A stretch of DNA of 64,000 bases from Muribaculaceae bacterium (GCA_024400935.1 JAKSLZ010000006.1:1-64000), one strand, 5' to 3'; shown: positions 1-8,580, counted from the stretch's first letter. The notes: generated by a model not told the origin, from the sequence alone. A program made the numbers and translations.

Positions 1-2275
1 CCTGGATGTAGTGGTCGGCAGTAGCAACGAGGTAGTCGCTTGCGGGGTTGGGACCCACGCTCACACCAGTCAGTGCAAGGTTGTCGATACCGGTGTACTC
101 ACCACGCTTAACGTTGATGTCGTCAATGAGGAGCGTGCCGCTCTTGCCCATCACGTTATTCTTGTCGTAAGTAACCTTGAAGCCCTTGAGCACATAGTCG
201 GCCTTGGGCAGAGCCAGGTTAACAGCAACATTGCGCCAGCCGTGGAAGTCGAGCTTGCCCATGGGAACCTCTACAGCAACGCCGGGAGCCATTGCTGCGT
301 CACCAGTGGCAACGGGCTCGAGAACAGCGGCAATCTCATTGCAGCTGAGGTCGCCCCACAGTTCAACGAGGAGGCTGTCGCAACCAGCAACCTTAGTCTC
401 GGGTACTTCGGCAAAGTTCAGGTCAATCTCCTGGTCATCCATGTCGCCAAATGCATACTTGCACTGCAGTGACTTGCTGCCCTGGATCTTGGTTGTAGAC
501 GCTGTGAGCGCAGCCGATGAGAAGATGCCGTCAACTGTCATCACGTCGGCAGTCTCGATGGCCTTAACCAACTCAACATCCTTAGGCTGAACAGCTGCGT
601 CAACAGCCTTGAACTTGTAGCTCAGGGGAGCTGCCAGGTGGATGCCCACGGTGTCGGCAACCTCGCGGTCGATGTTGAGGGTGTATTCCTCGCCCACGTT
701 GAGCGAACCGCTCAGCGGGATGCGGATGTAACCATAAGCGTCGCCCTTCTTGTTGTTCTTGAGGCTGCGCTTGTTGATGCCCACCTCGTTACCGTCCTTG
801 TCGAGGACGTGGAAATAGGTGTAGAGGTTGAGCGACTTGAGCAGCGAGTCGGCACGGAGCTCTACGTTCACGCTCTGGTAGTGCACAGGATCGCCCTCCT
901 TGGGGAAGATAGCGATGGGCTCCAGGTGGTTGCGGCTACCGGTCTTGAACTTGAAGGTGAAGTCCTTATCCATCTCGGTGCCACCGCCATGCTGAGCGCT
1001 CTTCTTGAGAGTTACAGTGTACTCGGTGTCAGTTGCATAGGCATCGTTGGGGGTGAAGATCATGCGGTAGTTGGTGTCTTCCCAAGTGAACTTGCCGTCA
1101 ACGGCGGGAGTGATGGTGAAAGCAGCCTCGGTCGAGGGCACGTCCATATCCCAGTTGAAGTTGAGCACGATGGGCTCGTTGCACAGCACGGGAGCGTCGC
1201 CGTCGTTCCACACGGGGCTGTAGTTAACAACCTCGGGGGCAGTGTTGCGCACGCGCTTGAGGCTGAAGTTGCAGTATGTAACGTCGGGAGCACCCACCTC
1301 TACGGTCTGCGAAGCACTGAAGTGCTCAGCGTCGCTCACCTCGATGGTGTAAGTGCCGGGAGTGACATACTTGAAGGTATAGATACCGTTCAGGTCCTTG
1401 TCGGTGACATAGCGGTCAACCTCGGTGCCACTGGCGTCGATGAGGCGCACTGTAGCGTTGCACACGGGCTCGTAAACGTCAACGCCGTGCATCACCAGGA
1501 TGCCTGAGCGCAGAATGCGGTCGTCGCGCAGACAGCCAGAGACAACGCCTGTGGGGAGACCCTCACGACCAAAGTACTTGTCGGTGGCGAGCGACACGTT
1601 GTAACCCTCGATCCAGCAGTAGCCGTCGTTCATGAGACGCAGTGCCTCGGGGATGTAGTCGTGGAATGAGCCTTCCTGGAGCATTGACACGGCATTGTTG
1701 CCACGCAGCACGCCCAGACCCTGGTTGCCCCAGTCGGGATAGAATGTCCAGTCACCGTAGATTGCGTAGTTAGAGGTCCACACAGTGCTCTTGTTGGCAT
1801 ACAGGAACGGCTGCAGGATAGCAGTGAGCTCGTCGCTGTGCTGAATGATGGGCTGCCCTGTGTAACCACGGTAGAGACCCAGCGGGAAGTTGATGCGATA
1901 GCCCTCGCCTGCACCTGTAGCGTTGCTGTGCAGCGAGAAGAACACGTCGGCGCTGAAGCTGTTGCTCAGCGACACGATGGTAGACAGATTAAGGTCGTTC
2001 TCTTCCTCGTTGCGGATGCGTGAGATGCCTGTGGTGTAGCCTTTCTTCTTGAGAAGCTCCTGAAGAGCGAAGCCCTTCTTGAGACTGGCGTTTGACTCCC
2101 AGAAACCTGCGGTATCGCCTGCCACATAGCCGGGAACCACAACGTTGCGGTCGTTAGAAGTATGGCCGCCGTGGCCGGGGTTGATATATACGCGCGGACG
2201 CACCTGTGCGCTTGCGCTAATTCCTAATACTGCAGCAAGCAGCACGAGAATTGATGTAGTTTTTTTCATTTTCAT
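1..2275 (-). CDS. Secreted N-acetylmuramoyl-L-alanine amidase with T9SS sorting domain, 3' end outside window
   Basis: A long minus-strand frame starts MKMKKTTSILVLLAAVLG with a signal peptide and stays open to base 1. Residues about 25-230 form an Amidase_3 zinc hydrolase: INPGHGG (Zn His), FWESNASL (Zn Glu), FFSLHSNA (Zn His) and MLQEGSFHD (catalytic Glu). This family cleaves the amide bond between MurNAc and L-Ala of the peptidoglycan stem. Carboxypeptidase-regulatory-like and Ig-like beta domains follow. The last visible residues, VGPNPASDYLVATADHY, match the start of a type A T9SS sorting domain, so the enzyme is probably exported through the outer membrane. ATG at 2275 was chosen; a second ATG lies two codons downstream. 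It begins 17 nt after the propeller gene 2293-3183, so the two are probably cotranscribed. The only truncation is the window edge. Confidence 0.88.
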   Translation of the reverse strand, partial: MKMKKTTSILVLLAAVLGISASAQVRPRVYINPGHGGHTSNDRNVVVPGYVAGDTAGFWESNASLKKGFALQELLKKKGYTTGISRIRNEEENDLNLSTIVSLSNSFSADVFFSLHSNATGAGEGYRINFPLGLYRGYTGQPIIQHSDELTAILQPFLYANKSTVWTSNYAIYGDWTFYPDWGNQGLGVLRGNNAVSMLQEGSFHDYIPEALRLMNDGYCWIEGYNVSLATDKYFGREGLPTGVVSGCLRDDRILRSGILVMHGVDVYEPVCNATVRLIDASGTEVDRYVTDKDLNGIYTFKYVTPGTYTIEVSDAEHFSASQTVEVGAPDVTYCNFSLKRVRNTAPEVVNYSPVWNDGDAPVLCNEPIVLNFNWDMDVPSTEAAFTITPAVDGKFTWEDTNYRMIFTPNDAYATDTEYTVTLKKSAQHGGGTEMDKDFTFKFKTGSRNHLEPIAIFPKEGDPVHYQSVNVELRADSLLKSLNLYTYFHVLDKDGNEVGINKRSLKNNKKGDAYGYIRIPLSGSLNVGEEYTLNIDREVADTVGIHLAAPLSYKFKAVDAAVQPKDVELVKAIETADVMTVDGIFSSAALTASTTKIQGSKSLQCKYAFGDMDDQEIDLNFAEVPETKVAGCDSLLVELWGDLSCNEIAAVLEPVATGDAAMAPGVAVEVPMGKLDFHGWRNVAVNLALPKADYVLKGFKVTYDKNNVMGKSGTLLIDDINVKRGEYTGIDNLALTGVSVGPNPASDYLVATADHYIQ

Positions 2276-2292
2276 AGCTGTTGCAGTTTTAG

Positions 2293-3183
2293 TTATTCAG
2301 TAATGTTGATTTTCATCATGTATAGCATGCCGTCGATCGACGAGTACACCACCTTGCCGGCAGCGGCTGTGGGCTGCATCGACATTGAGGTGGGCTTGGT
2401 GAGCTCGTGCTTGAACGAGCCGTCGGCCTTGAAGAGCATGATTTGTGACGATGTGAACTGGTGTCCGTCATCCTTAGTGTTCTGGGCCACGATATAGTCG
2501 TTGTTGAGCCATGAGGGCATCTCATAGTTGCCCAGCATAGCCAGCACCTTGCCGTTGAGGTCCATCACCACGATGCCCTTGCCGGCAGCGAAGAATGCCA
2601 CGCGCTGACCATCGGGTGAGAGCGAAGCCCACAGGTAACCTGCCCACGACTCCACAGGAGAGAACGAGCGGTCCTTGCCGTTAACGGTCACATGCACGGT
2701 TGAGCCCTCGGTGTAAACACCTGTGCCCATCTGCTTGCCTGTAGAGAAGTTGCTCGACTGAGCCTTGAGAGCGGCACCGCGCTGAGCAGTCATCATCAGC
2801 ACAGGACCGTGCTGAGCCTCGAGCACAACATCGCTCTTCTTAGTTGCCATGTCATACTTGTGACCGGTGCGATAGATGAGACGGTCCTCGCCACGCTCGG
2901 CAGTCACATAGTAGACATTGCCGTCGCCGCCGAAGAAGGCGTCCTGACCCACGCCGGCAGCATCGCTGATGCGCTCTGACACGTTGTCCTTAAAGTCATA
3001 GAGCTTGAGACCCGGTGTCATGATAGTGGAATAGAGCAGCTTAGAGCCGTCGGCATTGAGAACGGGATAATAAGCCGGTCCCTCAGTGCCCTTCATGAGC
3101 TGCACATGCTCCACCACAGTCACCTGCTGTGCACTAGCCACAAGGGCTGCACAGCCCACGAGTGAAAGTAGAGTTTTTCTCAT
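2293..3183 (-). CDS. Exported TolB-like beta-propeller (PD40) protein
   Basis: 296 aa with signal peptide MRKTLLSLVGCAALVASAQ. It contains repeated propeller blades of the PD40/TolB type, for example YYPVLNADGSKLLYST and LWASLSPDGQRVAFFA, where a Asp-Gly turn precedes each blade's outer strand. Propellers of this kind bind proteins or glycans and have no catalytic residues that I can see. A promoter lies about 38 nt upstream and the amidase gene follows after 17 nt. The pair therefore probably works together on cell-wall fragments; that role is inference from position. Family assignment is good, specific function unknown. Confidence 0.75.
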   Translation of the reverse strand: MRKTLLSLVGCAALVASAQQVTVVEHVQLMKGTEGPAYYPVLNADGSKLLYSTIMTPGLKLYDFKDNVSERISDAAGVGQDAFFGGDGNVYYVTAERGEDRLIYRTGHKYDMATKKSDVVLEAQHGPVLMMTAQRGAALKAQSSNFSTGKQMGTGVYTEGSTVHVTVNGKDRSFSPVESWAGYLWASLSPDGQRVAFFAAGKGIVVMDLNGKVLAMLGNYEMPSWLNNDYIVAQNTKDDGHQFTSSQIMLFKADGSFKHELTKPTSMSMQPTAAAGKVVYSSIDGMLYMMKINITE

Positions 3184-3221
3184 ATTAATGGTTATTTAGT
3201 GGTTATTGTATTATCAACTCA

Positions 3222-3253
3222 CAAAGTTAGCAATAACCATCCAATTTTCCAAA
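3222..3253 (-). promoter_or_regulatory. Bacteroidota promoter of the propeller-amidase operon
   Basis: Minus strand: TTTG (3253-3250), 20 nt, TAACTTTG (3229-3222). This is an exact match to the TTTG/TAnnTTTG consensus and leaves a leader of about 35 nt before the ATG at 3183. Confidence 0.8.
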
Positions 3254-3285
3254 ACGTTTTAAAGTTTTATTCAAACCAACCCGTC

Positions 3286-3447
3286 GTACAACGGGCAACA
3301 ATGGTAATACCTCGCGCAGAACTCGCAGACAACGCCGATAAAAGCGGGATAATATTAGGTGGTGAAATACTTTCTTCTGATTTTGAGAAATTTCTTCCAG
3401 TTATTCCGCGAGTTCTGCGCGAGATAATCCCTTTGCAGAATAGTTAC
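3286..3447. repeat. MITE-like repeat, copy A
   Basis: 162 bp. The inner arms CTCGCGCAGAACTCGC (3311-) and GCGAGTTCTGCGCGAG are inverted complements, and the right end is TAGTTAC. The core (AATATTAGGTGGTGAAATA, then TTCTTCTGATTTTGAGAAAT) is shared with copies C and D. The left terminus is degenerate. There is no transposase inside. Confidence 0.75.
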
Positions 3448-3455
3448 CACCGGGT

Positions 3456-3659
3456 GTAACTATACACCAATGGGTTCCAATGGGCAAAACCAGGCTTAAA
3501 ACTTACAGAAATTTAAAGAAATTAAAATTAAAATTCGTGTCTTTTATGTTCTTTTAGTCTGAATAAGAATACGAAGTAAAAAAATTTCTTCAAATTTCTT
3601 TTAATTTCTGTCAGTTAGAGCGAGATTTGCACGAGATAGTCCTATTGCTGAATAGTTAC
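3456..3659. repeat. MITE-like repeat, copy B, different core
   Basis: 204 bp. It begins GTAACTATACACCAATGGG and ends TATTGCTGAATAGTTAC, the same termini as copy C. The interior is different: an AT-rich inverted repeat (ACAGAAATTTAAAGAAATT against AATTTCTTTTAATTTCTGT). It sits 8 bp (CACCGGGT) after copy A, and the same CACCGGGTG follows copy B, which suggests a tandem duplication. With copy A it fills the 555-nt gap between the propeller gene and the sigma factor; I see no gene there. Confidence 0.65.
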
Positions 3660-3738
3660 CACCGGGTGATTATATGTTAAATTATATTAAATTCAAGACA
3701 ATAGTGTAATATCACGCAGTTTTCAGTATTATATAGAC

Positions 3739-4293
3739 GTGAAGCAGATAGACGAACATAACATAGTAGCAATGGTAGAGGCCTCAGACGTGAAGGGTGC
3801 TCTGTCAGCAATCTATTCCCTCTATGCCCGCTATCTCTTCGCCATCGCCCAGCGATATGTTGCCGACGACAACAAGGTGAACGATGTGCTGCAGGATTCC
3901 TTTGTGAAGGTCTACGGTTCGATTAACGGCTTCAAGTGGAACGGTAACGGTTCACTCAAGGCGTGGCTCAAGCGCATCGTTGTCAACGAAGCACTTCAGG
4001 TAATCCGTAGCGAGGCTCGCCATGGCACACAACCTCTCGACGACAACATTGATGTGACCGACGATGATGCTGCATTAATCGACAAGGTAGATACCGATGT
4101 GCTGATGCAATCCATTAGACAGCTGCATGCTGACTACCGAAGTGTGTTCAACCTCTATGTGCTGGACGGTTATAGCCACAAGGAGATAGCGCAGCAACTG
4201 GGCATCACCACCACAGCATCGGCGGTGAAGCTGCTGAGAGCAAAAAAGATATTGAAAAAGCAATTACTTAATTATATTGAACGTCATGAATAG
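3739..4293 (+). CDS. ECF (group 4) RNA polymerase sigma factor
   Basis: 184 aa. Region 2 is residues about 20-90 (LYARYLFAIAQRYVADD, DVLQDSFVKVYGSINGF, LKAWLKRIVVNEAL). Region 4 with its helix-turn-helix is about 125-180 (LHADYRSVFNLYVLDGYS, HKEIAQQLGITTTAS, KLLRAKKILKKQL). The protein should direct RNA polymerase to promoters of an envelope regulon, probably including its own operon. GTG at 3739 is taken as start because it preserves the usual N-terminal helix; ATG 3772 is the alternative. Its stop overlaps the start of the next gene by 8 nt, indicating translational coupling. No clear TTTG/TAnnTTTG box is visible upstream, which would fit autoregulation by a different promoter class. Confidence 0.9.
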   Translation: MKQIDEHNIVAMVEASDVKGALSAIYSLYARYLFAIAQRYVADDNKVNDVLQDSFVKVYGSINGFKWNGNGSLKAWLKRIVVNEALQVIRSEARHGTQPLDDNIDVTDDDAALIDKVDTDVLMQSIRQLHADYRSVFNLYVLDGYSHKEIAQQLGITTTASAVKLLRAKKILKKQLLNYIERHE

Positions 4294-5575
4294 CATTAAT
4301 CATGATAAATTTGAGCAACGATTGATCGACCGCTTGCAGGACCACGAGGTCACGCCTCCAGTCGATTTGTGGCAAGCCATTGAGGCCAAAGTAGCCAATG
4401 TGCCCTCTGCCCCATCCCGCCGCAAGCATTCACGCGCAGTGTGGTGGTTTGCCGCTGCAACAGCTGCTGCCGCATGCGTGGCACTATATCTCACGCTCTG
4501 GCAGCCGCAACAGGAGATACAGCCTGTGCAACCCGCTACTGTCGCTCAAGCTCCCAGGCAACCTGAGCAGAAGACCACAGCACAGCAACACGAGCAACCC
4601 TCACAACCCGCTACTGTTGCCCAAGCACCTGAACAACCTAAGCAGGAAACCGCTGCACAACAACAGCAACCGCAACAGCTGCAGCTTGCGCAGCGACACA
4701 TAAAGGAAACCAAGTCTACCGCACCACGCCTCACAGCAAGCACTCATGCACCGGCAACTGTGCCTGCAGTCACCGAGCCACACGACACTGCCGTAGCCAC
4801 AACGGCAGTGGTAGATCCAGCAGAAAACACTGCAATACTCGCACAGGAAACCTCCACAAGTAAGGGCACTACTGTGGTGGAGGCAAAACAAAGACAAGCG
4901 CCCATGGGACTGGAGTTGGCGGAGGAAATAATCACCCCGTCGGCACGATGGTCCGCCACAATATATGCTTCGGGCTCTACAGTGTCAGGAACCAACGTAG
5001 ACTATACCTACAAGGGCTTTAGTCCCCATCCCACTTTCATGGCACCAGCATCAAGTGGCGAAGTAGTCTATGGTGAACCTCGCAGGAAAGTGCTTCACTG
5101 CAAGGTGCCCATCCATGTAGGTGCTCTGGCACGCTACCACATCACCCCACGGTGGAGCGTAGAGGCAGGCATTGCCTTTACACATCAAGAGGCTACTATC
5201 ACCACCACACTCAACGATGTGGTCGAGAACTATGAGCAAACGATGCGCTATGTGGGTGTGCCAGTGGGAGTATCTTACACGATATTTAACAAAGAGCGAT
5301 TCAAACTCTATGCCGCCGCACGCGGCTCGGTAGAGAAATGTGTTCAATCAAGCACTACCCGACCCTACACCAGCACCGACAATCCCATGCTCTACAGCAT
5401 GAGCCTGGCACCGGGTATGCAAGTCAACATCACCCGCAACCTGGGTATCTTCTTAGAGCCTAGCCTCAGTTACAACATCAGTGGCAAGTCGGTGATGCCC
5501 ACTCGATATGACGATATGCCGTGGGACTTCGACCTGCGCATGGGAATTACATGGACAATCAACCCAAAAAAATGA
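4286..5575 (+). CDS. Anti-sigma-like membrane protein fused to outer-membrane beta-barrel
   Basis: 429 aa. Residues 1-40 are a short cytoplasmic segment (FEQRLIDRLQDHEVTPPVDL). About 50-68 form one transmembrane helix (VWWFAAATAAAACVALYLTL). About 75-140 are a Gln/Pro-rich periplasmic linker with a repeated QPATVAQAP motif, followed by a Thr/Ala-rich stretch. From about 220 to the end alternating strands resemble a porin-family barrel (GALARYHITPRWSVEAGIAF, last strand DLRMGITWTI). The position directly after an ECF sigma gene and the N-terminal helix suggest it holds or releases the sigma factor. The barrel suggests a sensor in the outer membrane. ATG 4286 (ATGAATAG overlap) was chosen over TTG 4277. 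Function is inferred. Confidence 0.7.
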   Translation: MNSINHDKFEQRLIDRLQDHEVTPPVDLWQAIEAKVANVPSAPSRRKHSRAVWWFAAATAAAACVALYLTLWQPQQEIQPVQPATVAQAPRQPEQKTTAQQHEQPSQPATVAQAPEQPKQETAAQQQQPQQLQLAQRHIKETKSTAPRLTASTHAPATVPAVTEPHDTAVATTAVVDPAENTAILAQETSTSKGTTVVEAKQRQAPMGLELAEEIITPSARWSATIYASGSTVSGTNVDYTYKGFSPHPTFMAPASSGEVVYGEPRRKVLHCKVPIHVGALARYHITPRWSVEAGIAFTHQEATITTTLNDVVENYEQTMRYVGVPVGVSYTIFNKERFKLYAAARGSVEKCVQSSTTRPYTSTDNPMLYSMSLAPGMQVNITRNLGIFLEPSLSYNISGKSVMPTRYDDMPWDFDLRMGITWTINPKK

Positions 5576-5582
5576 TATAATT

Positions 5583-6362
5583 ATGATCAAGAAAACATTA
5601 ATCGCACTGCTTCCTGTATTTATGGCATTGATTGCAATGTCATGTGGCGATGAGACCATTCCTGAAGGAGGTAATCCCGAACCTTACCCAAACTGTGGAT
5701 ACGAAACTGTTTATTGCACAATCACAGGCAACGCAACCAATGGATATGTGCTAATTGGTGACAGGAAATCCAAATATTATCAATATATTGTCTATCTCGC
5801 CAAAGGTACCAATCTGGGCAAACTCACCGAGAATGGCAATGACCGCGCAATCATTTACTTTAGATATGACGTTTTCTCGCGGGAACAGATGACTGATGGC
5901 ACAATTGTCTATCATGATGCCGAGTTTTTAAGTGGCGAGAAGTTACCTGTCTCCAATATAGTCACTATGCAGCAAGCTCAGGATGCCGGCATGTTTATGC
6001 CCGACAGTTGTGTTGAAATAGATTCCACTAAAGACATCGACATCTGGGGCTATGGGCAGTATATTACTGTAAAAGGGACCTATCTGGCAGCCGCAAACAA
6101 AACACTTCACGGCACTATATTGCGCACGCTCAGCATCAACTTGGTGTGGGACGAAGAAAACTCAACCGACAATACACTTGCGGTGAGGCTCATCTATAAT
6201 CGTCACCCTTACTTCGGGTATGACCAACTGGAACCCAGATCATCCAATAACACATTCCTGCTCACGCCACTCAGCGACTGGCTAAACAACCACGACATAA
6301 CATCCATCGAGTTGCGCAGCTCTGATAGAGTGGTAAGAAAATATAGCTATTTTAACAAGTAA
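5583..6362 (+). CDS. Lipoprotein, possibly NigD-like
   Basis: 259 aa. Lipoprotein signal MIKKTLIALLPVFMALIAMSC with Cys about residue 21, so it is anchored in a membrane facing the periplasm or surface. The body has a beta-rich N-terminal half (RAIIYFRYDVFSREQ) and a C-terminal half (TLSINLVWDEEN, NTLAVRLIYNRHP). This order resembles NigD-like proteins of Bacteroidales; I hold that loosely. ATG 5583 was chosen, 7 nt after the barrel gene. It is the third gene of the sigma-factor operon. No catalytic residues are recognised. Confidence 0.55.
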   Translation: MIKKTLIALLPVFMALIAMSCGDETIPEGGNPEPYPNCGYETVYCTITGNATNGYVLIGDRKSKYYQYIVYLAKGTNLGKLTENGNDRAIIYFRYDVFSREQMTDGTIVYHDAEFLSGEKLPVSNIVTMQQAQDAGMFMPDSCVEIDSTKDIDIWGYGQYITVKGTYLAAANKTLHGTILRTLSINLVWDEENSTDNTLAVRLIYNRHPYFGYDQLEPRSSNNTFLLTPLSDWLNNHDITSIELRSSDRVVRKYSYFNK

Positions 6363-6374
6363 AAAATCACAAAA

Positions 6375-6968
6375 ATGAAAAAATATTCAATTATCCTCGC
6401 ATCTATAGCCATTGCAATGTGCTCATGCAACAACAACGATGACGACGTGGTAAAGTATCAAGACCAACCGGGCAAACTCCTGTGGGCCGATGGTAACTAT
6501 GTTGAAGCTGTAACACAAATTGACCACGACGTCATTGTCGAGATGCTCACCTCTCACTCTTGGGAATACAATAACAAAAGCTACTTCTACTTCGATAAAT
6601 ACAACCTGCGGTATCCCGGCAAAGACGACAAATATATTAACTATCGCTGGTACAGGCTATTTACTGCCGATGGCAAATGCTTCTCACTTGCTCATGATAT
6701 AACTCTTGATGATCATGAGGGGGCTGTTGAACAGACCTACACACTCGAGGGGAATGTGCTCACAATCTATAACATCCCTGAACCCTTGTGGAGCAGTACT
6801 CTGCGTCCTCCTGTTGATTCAAAATTTGAAATAGTGGGATATTCGCCCGACAAGAATACCCTCTTCCTCGATGTCATCCCCCTCAATGATTACGGGTGTC
6901 CCCAAGGATTTGACAAAGCAACCGTCAAACGTCGCTACTGCTGGGGAGAGCTCCCGACAACCAACTAA
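6375..6968 (+). CDS. Lipoprotein of unknown function
   Basis: 197 aa with lipobox MKKYSIILASIAIAMCSCN; the modified Cys is residue 16 or 18. After an Asn/Asp-rich spacer the protein has beta strands and aromatic residues (SWEYNNKSYFYFDKY, TYTLEGNVLTIYNIPEP) in an order reminiscent of lipocalin-like domains, without a family I can name. It lies 12 nt after the preceding lipoprotein and 29 nt before the next, so it is part of the ECF operon and probably acts in the envelope. Confidence 0.6.
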   Translation: MKKYSIILASIAIAMCSCNNNDDDVVKYQDQPGKLLWADGNYVEAVTQIDHDVIVEMLTSHSWEYNNKSYFYFDKYNLRYPGKDDKYINYRWYRLFTADGKCFSLAHDITLDDHEGAVEQTYTLEGNVLTIYNIPEPLWSSTLRPPVDSKFEIVGYSPDKNTLFLDVIPLNDYGCPQGFDKATVKRRYCWGELPTTN

Positions 6969-6997
6969 AACTTACAACCTATTAACAAGACACATTT

Positions 6998-7738
6998 ATG
7001 ATTATGAAAAAGGTAATATTTACATTAGCCGTGATGTTCATCGTGATGATGACATTGGCTTCATGCAGCAATGACGAACCCGTTTTAAAGCAAAGCGAGT
7101 TGCTTAGCGAAAAGACATTTGGCAATGGTGGCGACAGGTTGAGTTTTGAATATGACGCCAACGGAAAACTAACTGGCTATACTTTTACTCCGAATGGCGG
7201 CAGTGTCTTTAAGGCGATCCTTACAGAGAAAGATGGTGTAATCTATCAGAACGCATACCCATTCTTATATATAAAAGATGGCCTTGCCACAAAAATGACT
7301 TACATGACACAAGGCGTATCTGGAATTACAGAATATTCGTATGAATTCGGTTATAATAAAGGTTACCTTGTGGGTATAACCATGAGCAGTTCTAAAGATT
7401 TCCCGTCGACTCGTGAGTACACACTGGAATATGACCGAAATCACAACTTGACATGCGTTAAGCAAGGTGCGCATGAGTGGAAATATACCTATGGAAGCTT
7501 GAAGAACAGGAATTATTATTTCTTAGATAACTTCCCCGTGTTCTTTGATGTAGCATGGCAAATGGGCTTGCTGGGCAAGTGCACAAGGAATTTGCCCGAA
7601 TCCATGGAAATGAGTACTGGAGCGAGCACCTATAACTTTGAGTACACAATAGACGAGGAAGGATATGTAACCAATGTCAAGGAGACACAAGGAAATCTGC
7701 CCCCTGCAAGTTACATTTACAAACCGGTTATTAAGTAA
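6998..7738 (+). CDS. Lipoprotein, DUF4595/YD-like
   Basis: 246 aa, lipobox MIMKKVIFTLAVMFIVMMTLASC. The body consists of short repeated beta hairpins of the YD type (LSFEYDANGKLTGYTF, YTLEYDRNHNLTCVK, YNFEYTIDEEGYVTNVK). That is characteristic of DUF4595 lipoproteins in Bacteroidales. Start could be 6998 or ATG 7004. It is the last gene of the sigma/barrel/lipoprotein operon. I see no strong hairpin terminator directly after it. Function unknown. Confidence 0.6.
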   Translation: MIMKKVIFTLAVMFIVMMTLASCSNDEPVLKQSELLSEKTFGNGGDRLSFEYDANGKLTGYTFTPNGGSVFKAILTEKDGVIYQNAYPFLYIKDGLATKMTYMTQGVSGITEYSYEFGYNKGYLVGITMSSSKDFPSTREYTLEYDRNHNLTCVKQGAHEWKYTYGSLKNRNYYFLDNFPVFFDVAWQMGLLGKCTRNLPESMEMSTGASTYNFEYTIDEEGYVTNVKETQGNLPPASYIYKPVIK

Positions 7739-7888
7739 TAAGGCATTAGCACGAGAATCGTTCCCAGCATATTTCGACCGAAACGACGTGTAGCGGTGGC
7801 AGGGATGATCCGATGGTTATTATACTAAAAAATTGCATTTATAAATAGTTATAGATCCAGGCCGAATTGAATAAGTTATAAAAATTAG

Positions 7889-8010
7889 TAGAGTTAGGAA
7901 AATTAGGAGGGTTAGGAGTGTCAATAGTTCCTAACCCTCCTAACCCTCCTAATTCTCCTAACCTTCCTAATTCTCCTAATTAGTCCTAATCCTCCTAACA
8001 ATCCCACCCC
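7889..8010. repeat. CCTAA/TTAGG-rich imperfect repeat with hairpin
   Basis: A run of units such as CCTAACCCT, CCTAATTCT and CCTAACCTT. The inverted arms TTAGGAGGGTTAGGA (7903-7917) and TCCTAACCCTCCTAA (7929-7943) form a perfect 15-bp stem with an 11-nt loop. It lies at the 3' side of the four-helix-bundle gene; the same motif recurs on the 5' side (8581-8636). The rest of the 284-nt gap 7739-8022 shows nothing recognisable. Confidence 0.75.
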
Positions 8011-8022
8011 ACTCCCAATAAA

Positions 8023-8580
8023 TCACCTCCTACCACGCGACTTCAATCGTGCTTGAAGCATCTGCTCGCTAATGCCGCCATTCTCTAGGAAATTGGCTTG
8101 CAAACGCCTGAGCAGCCCCTCAAGCATAGCATCGGCCTGATGTATTAGCGTGATTGCGATGTTACATATCGCTGTATCGTTGCGTTGAGGTATCTGTTTC
8201 ATGTAGAACTCGGTGTCATTGTGGGCGGCGCACACTTGAGCACACTTTACTGCCTTGGGATTGTCGCCGTTCCAGCGTTCAAGGCCGCGGGTACGCAGGT
8301 AGTCCTCATAGTCTTGGAGCAATTCCTGAAGGCTCGACTTGGCCACTCCCACTAGTTTGACCGCCATCTTAGAAGAAACCAGCTCATCGGCCATACCCTC
8401 AGCGATGTTTTGTTTACCGCTGCGAGCCGCCTGCACCATCTGGTCCACCGTGCGGTCCCCATAATGCTTCAAGTAATTGTGCGCAAAGTAATAAGTGATG
8501 TCATAGATGCACTCAGCCTTTTTAAACACCTTCAGGTTGCGATACTGCCCCTTCCTCTCAAAATCAAGAAATCCTTCCAT
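8023..8580 (-). CDS. Four-helix-bundle protein (23S rRNA intervening-sequence/S23-like family)
   Basis: 185 aa, all-helical. Residues about 15-115 match the four-helix-bundle family first seen in 23S rRNA intervening sequences: LKVFKKAECIYDITYYFA, VQAARSGKQNIAEGM and SSLQELLQDYEDYLRTR. A helical C-terminal extension ends in basic KSRGRR. The molecular role of the family is unresolved; the fold resembles the Avd accessory protein of retroelements, but no reverse transcriptase lies nearby. Start ATG 8580 is preceded by TTAGGAGGT, a near-perfect Shine-Dalgarno created by the flanking CCTAA repeat, unusual for Bacteroidota. The gene is flanked on both sides by the repeat, which suggests gene and repeat move or amplify together. 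Confidence 0.8.
   Translation of the reverse strand: MEGFLDFERKGQYRNLKVFKKAECIYDITYYFAHNYLKHYGDRTVDQMVQAARSGKQNIAEGMADELVSSKMAVKLVGVAKSSLQELLQDYEDYLRTRGLERWNGDNPKAVKCAQVCAAHNDTEFYMKQIPQRNDTAICNIAITLIHQADAMLEGLLRRLQANFLENGGISEQMLQARLKSRGRR

Noticed and set aside
11..1507. Long plus-strand open frames over the left edge
   Set aside because: They lie opposite the amidase, whose minus-strand translation has a signal peptide, catalytic motifs and a sorting domain; the plus frames have no recognisable domain.
3199..3459. 86-codon frame; similar frame at 39554-39811
   Set aside because: Both are translations of the MITE core (SGIILGGEI...), with no start context; they share sequence because the repeat does.
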